5,948 nucleotides of DNA from positions 1-5,948 of the forward strand of contig JBFJVZ010000439.1 in the NCBI GenBank assembly GCA_041623895.1, given 5' to 3'. The translations under genes and the position numbers were made by a program. Within the stretch, counting starts at the first letter, position 1; each line of letters opens with the position of its first letter. The stretch is from JBFJVZ01 sp041623895 (GTDB lineage Bacteria; Planctomycetota; Planctomycetia; Pirellulales; Pirellulaceae). This document shows, piece after piece, positions 1-3,654 of this stretch. The notes beneath the pieces were generated by a model that saw only the letters and a list, made by a program, of their open reading frames with translations, was not told the origin of the DNA and ran no database searches.

Positions 1-364
1 CCGAAAGAGTGATGATGTTGGAGCCTTCTTCAAGTTGAACGGTGAAATCGTTGCCTGCTGCAAGGTCTTTCGCTTCTTGCGGATCATTGTTAACGATTGG
101 TATCGCCATTGCCTCAATTGCTGCTGGAACGTCAACGGTCAATGTCGTAGCATTGGTGACAAAATCACCATCGGAGTTTAGCTTCGTGCGGTCAGCCTTG
201 ATAGTATCTTTGATTGACAAAGAAACCTTTCGATCCTCCAAGTTGATCGCAACATCCACTTCCTGTCCAACCACTTCCGACTGTCCAAGAATCATTGCGG
301 GCGATCCGATTGCGATCAATGACAGCCAAATCAGTTGCGGTGTGTTTCTAGCTTGGCGATTCAT
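1..364 (-). CDS. Hypothetical exported protein, N-terminal part (runs off left edge)
   Basis: The frame is open from an ATG at 364 to the left edge, giving 121 complete codons, so the C-terminus is missing. The protein starts MNRQARNTPQ, followed by a hydrophobic stretch (about residues 11-26, LIWLSLIAIGSPAMIL) and a likely signal peptidase I site after ILG (residue 27), so it is probably exported. The mature part (EVDVAINLEDRKVSLSIKD...) alternates short beta-like segments with acidic and Asn-rich turns. I see no recognisable catalytic motif and do not recognise the family. The ATG is supported by AAGGA eight bases upstream and by the signal peptide beginning exactly there. The preceding gene on the same strand ends 94 bases upstream, so co-transcription is possible but not evident. 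A competing plus-strand frame over the same bases has no start signal or protein-like composition. Confidence 0.72.
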   Translation of the reverse strand, partial: MNRQARNTPQLIWLSLIAIGSPAMILGQSEVVGQEVDVAINLEDRKVSLSIKDTIKADRTKLNSDGDFVTNATTLTVDVPAAIEAMAIPIVNNDPQEAKDLAAGNDFTVQLEEGSNIITLS

Positions 365-372
365 TCCTCTGA

Positions 373-377
373 TCCTT
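373..377 (-). promoter_or_regulatory. Ribosome binding site of the left-edge gene
   Basis: On the minus strand AAGGA lies eight bases before the ATG at 364. A second purine run, AGAGGA, touches the ATG directly and is too close to act as the main site. This supports the chosen start. Confidence 0.5.
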
Positions 378-390
378 CAAAAGGTAAGGC

Positions 391-418
391 GTCACAACCA
401 TCCTGGCTGCCCTGTGAC
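391..418 (-). repeat. Inverted repeat GTCACA-N16-TGTGAC between two minus-strand genes
   Basis: Perfect six-base arms (391-396 and 413-418) enclose 16 bases. On the minus-strand RNA the interior can form a short inner stem (AGCC with GGUU around AGGAU), giving a two-step stem-loop. It lies downstream of the stop at 459 and 27 bases upstream of the ATG at 364. No U-tract follows it, so it is a poor intrinsic terminator. It could be an operator, an mRNA processing or stability hairpin, or chance. Confidence 0.35.
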
Positions 419-458
419 TTGGTTTGTGTTGCCAGCGGAGCTTCCCGCCAGAGAACGA

Positions 459-1298
459 CTAACGATTGGTTCGCACCAGCGGGTTATCAGTAAGCGCGTT
501 CGTATGCGAAGCGTTGCGAATCGTACTTTCGTATTTTCGCTGCGGGCCTTGTTCCGCCATGCTCTTTAGATACGAGACACCGGGTAGCGACCCTGCCAGC
601 TGTTTGACCATGTCGACACCCTGGGTTGACAATCCGCCAACCGAAGAAATGGCGCCTTTGGCCAGTTCCGACCCGTCGCGGGCCAACTCTTTGAACGAGT
701 TGACGGCTTCCGAGTTCGACATCTTTTCTTGGACATTCTCGCGAACTTGCTTGCGTTTATCGCGAACGGCCAGCCCGATGCCGCGGCCGGAATGATGTTT
801 GACAACGGCGACGGAGCGACGGAGTGGAAAGTGCTGAAACTTCACTTCCACGCGCTTGTCGCTGTAGATGTAGCTGATCGAATTCTTGGTATGCTGAATG
901 CGAGGTGTGCCGGGCGGCAAGACAACATCCACATACATCTGCTCACCCGATTTGGGATGTTTGGCGACCAGCACGATCGGTCCGCCTTGAATGATCGGGC
1001 CTTGAAAGATCTTGTCGCCGCTGTAGTAGTAACGGTGGACATGCACCGTCGGCGGAATGTCAATCTCGGGGTGGCCGCTCATGTATTCAACGATCACCGC
1101 CGGCAACCCACGCTCGTGTTTTCCCGGATCCAGAATGACCAGATCGTTCAAGCCCGCTTCCGTGGTGACTTGAGCGGACAGCGATGGTACGCCGAGGCAA
1201 AAGAGTGTGCTCAGCAGCAATACGCGGGAGACACCGCGCAATCGTAGATCCAGCAAAGCAAGAGATTTGCTTGCTTGCCGGAGACCAAAGGATGCCAT
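459..1298 (-). CDS. Conserved planctomycete-type exported hypothetical protein
   Basis: Predicted 279 aa. I chose the ATG at 1298 because it puts a signal peptide at the N-terminus: a long basic n-region (residues 1-25), a hydrophobic core (VLLLSTLFCLGVPSL) and a likely cleavage site after SLSA (residue 42), leaving a mature start QVTTE. The core, about residues 50-160, contains 'EIDIPPTVHVHRYYY', then a 'FQGPIIQGGPIVLVAKHPKSGE' type stretch and 'YVDVVLPPGTPRI'. I recall this combination from planctomycete proteins of unknown function; no search was run. A strongly basic segment follows (about 159-193, many Arg/Lys) and then a probable amphipathic helix (about 197-250). No enzyme motif is visible. 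The His/Tyr-rich strand VHVHRYYY (85-92) is the most distinctive feature and could bind metal or polymer, which is inference. An in-frame ATG at 1388 would add 30 residues but delays the signal peptide and lacks a ribosome binding site. Confidence 0.8.
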   Translation of the reverse strand: MASFGLRQASKSLALLDLRLRGVSRVLLLSTLFCLGVPSLSAQVTTEAGLNDLVILDPGKHERGLPAVIVEYMSGHPEIDIPPTVHVHRYYYSGDKIFQGPIIQGGPIVLVAKHPKSGEQMYVDVVLPPGTPRIQHTKNSISYIYSDKRVEVKFQHFPLRRSVAVVKHHSGRGIGLAVRDKRKQVRENVQEKMSNSEAVNSFKELARDGSELAKGAISSVGGLSTQGVDMVKQLAGSLPGVSYLKSMAEQGPQRKYESTIRNASHTNALTDNPLVRTNR

Positions 1299-1353
1299 GA
1301 TTCGCGCCCCCGCTAATCCTGCGTGAATGCCTGAATCTGCAGTGGAGCATGAG

Positions 1354-1367
1354 CTATTCGAGAATAG
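1354..1367. repeat. Perfect 14-bp dyad CTATTC-GA-GAATAG
   Basis: Arms of six bases around a two-base centre read the same on both strands except for the centre. It lies 56 bases upstream of the ATG at 1298 and overlaps the only -10-like hexamer there (TATTCT on the minus strand), a typical place for a repressor operator. The two-base centre is too short for an RNA hairpin using the full arms, so a DNA site is more likely if it is functional. Confidence 0.35.
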
Positions 1368-1379
1368 ACCCAAAACTCG

Positions 1380-1393
1380 ACTGAACATTCAGT
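1380..1393. repeat. Perfect 14-bp dyad ACTGAA-CA-TTCAGT
   Basis: This has the same 6-2-6 architecture as the dyad at 1354-1367, with centres 26 bp apart, but a different arm sequence. It is flanked by AAAACT on the left and TTTT on the right. It overlaps the rejected upstream ATG at 1388, which fits that segment being non-coding. Confidence 0.35.
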
Positions 1394-1483
1394 TTTGAAG
1401 GCAAACGCACACTCAACCACGCCGGTTGCGATCGCGACGCGCAGCAGGACGTCCGTTTACCCTAATAATCGATACATCCTGTC

Positions 1484-2143
1484 CTATCGGTCTCTTTCAT
1501 ACTCAAGCTCTACTTCTAAGTGGGTAATCTCATCGAAATGATGACGTAAAGCACCGAGCGGCTCACCCGGATTGTCCAACGAGACATATTGGGGGCGTCC
1601 GCGTGAAACCCAAAACTTCCGCTCGCACGACCAGACGCGATAAGCATCGGGTGGAAGTCGAGTGACGCGGTTCGGTGTTGCGACTGGGAGATCCGCCGCG
1701 GTCGTGATTGCCGGAGCAGCCGCCGCAGTGTGGGCAACGTAGGCCCGAATCCGAACCGTTACGTTGGCCCCAATCAGGCCACCATCGCCGCCGGTATGCG
1801 TGAAACGCCCCGTCGCATACAGCCGCCCGTTTTTGTCAAGCGATAAGCCAAGCTGATCGAGAACTAGATGCTGAACGGTCAGCGCGGTGGCACGAAAATG
1901 AAAGGGCTTGACTGTCTTTTTCAGGTCAGCATCGGTTGCTGCGACAGCAATTGCGGTCGCACCGAACTTTCTGTCGGTGGTGAAGGGCCACGAGTTGTGG
2001 TTGTAGTCGTGTTTGGGCAGGGCGCATTTGGTCCGTGCACGTTGGCGGTGCGAGAAAAACCAGTCGGCCGCTCCGCTCGACTGGGGTGATGGCAACGATA
2101 GTGCCAGCAACATCAATACAACGATTGAAAAACGGAATCTCAT
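1484..2143 (-). CDS. Exported hypothetical protein
   Basis: Predicted 219 aa from the ATG at 2143. This start is preferred because a good AAGGGG site precedes it and because it begins directly with a signal peptide: MRFRF, a hydrophobic core IVVLMLLALSL, and likely cleavage near SGAA (residue 25 or 26). An in-frame ATG at 2212 would add 23 residues before the signal sequence and lacks such support. The mature protein has two cysteines (C40 and C173), which could form a disulfide outside the cytoplasm. It has a probable beta-rich middle (about 82-137: 'RATALTVQHLVLDQLGLSL', then a Gly-rich turn THTGGDGGLIGANVTVRIRAYV), an Ala-rich linker (138-156) and a charged C-terminus ending VELEYERDR. I do not recognise the family, and no active-site motif is evident. 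It is the first gene of the leftward group and diverges from the plus-strand pair. Confidence 0.75.
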   Translation of the reverse strand: MRFRFSIVVLMLLALSLPSPQSSGAADWFFSHRQRARTKCALPKHDYNHNSWPFTTDRKFGATAIAVAATDADLKKTVKPFHFRATALTVQHLVLDQLGLSLDKNGRLYATGRFTHTGGDGGLIGANVTVRIRAYVAHTAAAAPAITTAADLPVATPNRVTRLPPDAYRVWSCERKFWVSRGRPQYVSLDNPGEPLGALRHHFDEITHLEVELEYERDR

Positions 2144-2148
2144 TTTGT

Positions 2149-2154
2149 CCCCTT
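2149..2154 (-). promoter_or_regulatory. Ribosome binding site deciding the start at 2143
   Basis: The minus strand reads AAGGGG, then ACAAA, then ATG. The five-base spacing is acceptable. The alternative ATG at 2212 has nothing comparable, so this site decides the start. Confidence 0.6.
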
Positions 2155-2160
2155 CAAAGC

Positions 2161-2184
2161 CTGCAACTGGTACACCACCTGCAG
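2161..2184. repeat. Interrupted 24-bp dyad upstream of the minus-strand gene
   Basis: The pattern is CTGCA, two bases, TGGT, two bases, ACCA, two bases, TGCAG, so 18 of 24 positions are symmetric. It ends 18 bases before the ATG at 2143, next to the ribosome binding site. On the minus-strand transcript it can fold into a hairpin: six pairs including one G-U, a G-G mismatch, three pairs and a UGUA tetraloop. It could be a protein operator in the divergent promoter region or a leader hairpin affecting translation of the exported protein. Confidence 0.4.
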
Positions 2185-2471
2185 AAACACAACGACTCTG
2201 TGCAAAACTCATCGGGCGGACAGGCGTCGCAATGTGACGGCATTCAACCGATTCCGGCCATCGCTGACTTAATCGGTGTGGATATTGCGACTCAATGAGG
2301 GAAGACGTGTTTTTTGGGCACTTGGTGCACTTTCAACGATTGTATGGTCGCCGCGGAAACCGGGGTCAATTACGCAAAGCACCCAACAGCGACGTTGGCC
2401 GCTCTTGGTTCCTGAGGCCAGATGCGATCTGCGCCGCAACGTTGCAGGACGGCCACGGACCATGCCAGCTG

Positions 2472-2480
2472 TGGTATGAT
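2472..2480 (+). promoter_or_regulatory. Candidate extended -10 promoter (TGGTATGAT)
   Basis: TG, one base, then TATGAT matches an extended -10 element, with five of six matches to TATAAT. There is no convincing -35 at 16-18 bases. Transcription would begin near 2487, leaving a leader of about 44 bases before the GTG at 2531. The leader contains a T6C4 pyrimidine tract (2509-2518). This is the best match in the region but is based on the bacterial housekeeping consensus only. Confidence 0.35.
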
Positions 2481-2530
2481 CGAGACTTGGTTGTCGGATC
2501 GTTCTTGATTTTTTCCCCTGTGGTGCGGTC

Positions 2531-3628
2531 GTGTTCCGTCGCCTCAACCATATCTTGGCAGTTGGCTCAGTTAGCTGCGCCGTTGCCTTCGCTGCGGCCT
2601 GTGAGATTCGCGTTCGCGATTCGGCATTTCGGTCTGCTCGTGACATTCACAGGTTATGCATCGTTGCCGAGGCGAGCGATGATGCGGCCGCAAAAATCGA
2701 AACCCGCCTACGGCAGTGGCTGGCAACGACACCTGGCGATGTCAATCTGGAAGTCATGCGGGTTGCTGCGGACGACCCGGATACAAATTGGCGGGCACTG
2801 GGTCTTCCTTCGGCGCCTCCCGGTTTACCGGTCACTGTCCTTGTTGGTCGCAACAACGGCAGCGGTGAAAGCTTCTTAATCGATCATTGGGAGCCCGCTC
2901 CTTCTGATGAACAGCTTGCATCGATTGTCGATTCGCCATTGCGTCATCGATTGGCCCGCGAGCTGGCCGAGAACATCGCCGTATTGGTTTTTTCGCCCAG
3001 TAACTCTGACTTGCCGGGCAATTCTGACTCATCGGTCGTTAACGTTTTGCGGTCCATCGTCCAAACGCGCATCGCTGAAGAGCGACTTGGATTGTCTTTG
3101 ATCATGCTTGACCGTTACGCTGCCGAAGAACAATTGCTATGTCGCTTCATAGGGCTGCGTCCTGACGGACCCGATACCTTGTGTGTTGCTTTCGGTCGCG
3201 GCAAGCTGATGTCACCACCACTGGTCGGTGACGAGATCACGGCCCAGAACATCGAAAAGCTGGTTGCGCAAATCCGGCAGACCTGTTCATGCTCCAAGCC
3301 GCTGCCAACGATGGGAGTCGATATCCCCTTGCTTTGGCCGGACGAAATCGATCAGGCCGTCGTCTTGCTGGATCAAGAATTGAGTTTGTCGGAATTGGAC
3401 GCGGAAGTGCAAAACATGATGGCCGCGAAAGCAATCGGCAAAACTAATTCGGACGCCGCAACCATCGCGATCCCGCCGGGTCGTCAAGCCGAAGCGCCCC
3501 ATGCGGGTCCCGGCTCGATCGCCGATTGGCCCGCGATCATCCTGCTCGGTATTTTGTTGTTGTGTGTGGTTTGGATTGTCTTTGCGTTTGCTTGGCCGCG
3601 GCGGTCGCAAACAGATTCCACAATTTGA
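2531..3628 (+). CDS. Membrane-anchored exported protein with two thioredoxin-like halves
   Basis: Predicted 365 aa from a GTG start. That start supplies the n-region MFRRLNH and a hydrophobic core to about residue 23. Cleavage may follow AAA (residue 23); C24 gives a poor lipobox, so lipidation is uncertain. No Shine-Dalgarno site precedes the GTG. Residues 40-135 and 149-250 each show a beta-alpha-beta order ending in a Pro-containing strand (LPVTVLVGR at 99-107; GPDTLCVAFGR at 213-223) and a last helix (SDEQLASIVDSP; ITAQNIEKLVAQI). This resembles two degenerate thioredoxin folds without CXXC. A CSC motif lies at 252-254, just after the second half. Residues 334-355 form one membrane helix followed by RR, so the bulk faces outward and the tail is cytoplasmic. 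The next gene begins 26 bases downstream, so the two are probably co-transcribed. The fold assignment is inference from strand and helix pattern. The true role is unknown. Confidence 0.8.
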   Translation: MFRRLNHILAVGSVSCAVAFAAACEIRVRDSAFRSARDIHRLCIVAEASDDAAAKIETRLRQWLATTPGDVNLEVMRVAADDPDTNWRALGLPSAPPGLPVTVLVGRNNGSGESFLIDHWEPAPSDEQLASIVDSPLRHRLARELAENIAVLVFSPSNSDLPGNSDSSVVNVLRSIVQTRIAEERLGLSLIMLDRYAAEEQLLCRFIGLRPDGPDTLCVAFGRGKLMSPPLVGDEITAQNIEKLVAQIRQTCSCSKPLPTMGVDIPLLWPDEIDQAVVLLDQELSLSELDAEVQNMMAAKAIGKTNSDAATIAIPPGRQAEAPHAGPGSIADWPAIILLGILLLCVVWIVFAFAWPRRSQTDSTI

Positions 3629-3640
3629 GATTTTGATTTC

Positions 3641-3647
3641 AGGCGAG
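3641..3647 (+). promoter_or_regulatory. Ribosome binding site of the PQQ-propeller gene
   Basis: AGGCGAG lies seven bases before the ATG at 3655, inside the 26-base gap after the stop at 3628. It supports this start and translation from a shared transcript. Confidence 0.5.
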
Positions 3648-3654
3648 TTTACCA

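Larger units (their letters stand above)
1299..1483. other. Intergenic spacer between two minus-strand genes
   Basis: This stretch of 185 bases separates the stop at 1484 from the ATG at 1298. It holds two short perfect dyads (annotated separately), a G-run (GGGGG in minus-strand reading) about ten bases before the ATG at 1298 that is only a weak ribosome-binding candidate, and a single GCGATCGC octamer at 1428-1435. A TATTCT hexamer on the minus strand overlaps the first dyad and could be a weak -10 box, but no good -35 pairs with it. I see no credible small gene or intrinsic terminator. Confidence 0.5.
2144..2530. other. Divergent intergenic region
   Basis: These 387 bases lie between divergently transcribed genes and must hold promoters for both directions. 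I see an imperfect 24-bp dyad near the minus-strand gene, an extended -10-like element before the plus-strand gene, a 10-bp palindrome GCAACGTTGC at 2436-2445, a small CCAAC-N6-GTTGG repeat at 2383-2398 and a GCACTTGGTGC repeat near 2320. Open frames crossing it on either strand have unlikely compositions (Arg- and Ser-rich, no start signals) and run into the real genes in another frame. No convincing minus-strand promoter was found; TTGAGT-N17-TTAAGT is the nearest match and is weak. Confidence 0.6.

Noticed and set aside
42..569. 175-codon open frame on the plus strand
   Set aside because: It lies antisense to the left-edge exported protein and the end of the 279-aa gene. It has no ribosome binding site, and the opposite strand gives coherent signal peptides and protein-like composition.
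729..1247. 172-codon open frame on the plus strand
   Set aside because: It is antisense to the 459-1298 gene, whose product contains a recognisable planctomycete-type segment.
1299..1388. N-terminal extension of the 459-1298 gene from an ATG at 1388
   Set aside because: It would bury the signal peptide behind 30 extra residues, has no ribosome binding site, and would make the two dyads coding. The ATG at 1298 is simpler.
1428..1435. GCGATCGC octamer (HIP1-like)
   Set aside because: I noticed only this copy, and the window does not look cyanobacterial, so it is most likely chance.
2144..2212. N-terminal extension of the 1484-2143 gene from an ATG at 2212
   Set aside because: The ATG at 2143 has a good AAGGGG site and starts a clean signal peptide; the extension would precede it with 23 non-hydrophobic residues.
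2309..2335. T6 tract followed by GCACTTGGTGC as a terminator
   Set aside because: The T-run precedes the stem on the plus strand and becomes an A-run after it on the minus strand, which is the wrong order for either direction.
2436..2445. GCAACGTTGC 10-bp palindrome
   Set aside because: Short palindromes of this size occur by chance. It is noted in the intergenic entry but not promoted to an operator.
2269..2646. 125-codon open frame on the minus strand in the divergent region
   Set aside because: Its product is Arg/Ser/Thr-rich without structure, has no start signal, and runs antisense into the 365-aa gene.
2295..2879. 194-codon open frame on the plus strand
   Set aside because: It overlaps the 365-aa gene in another frame. 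That gene has a signal peptide, a membrane helix and tight spacing to the next gene.
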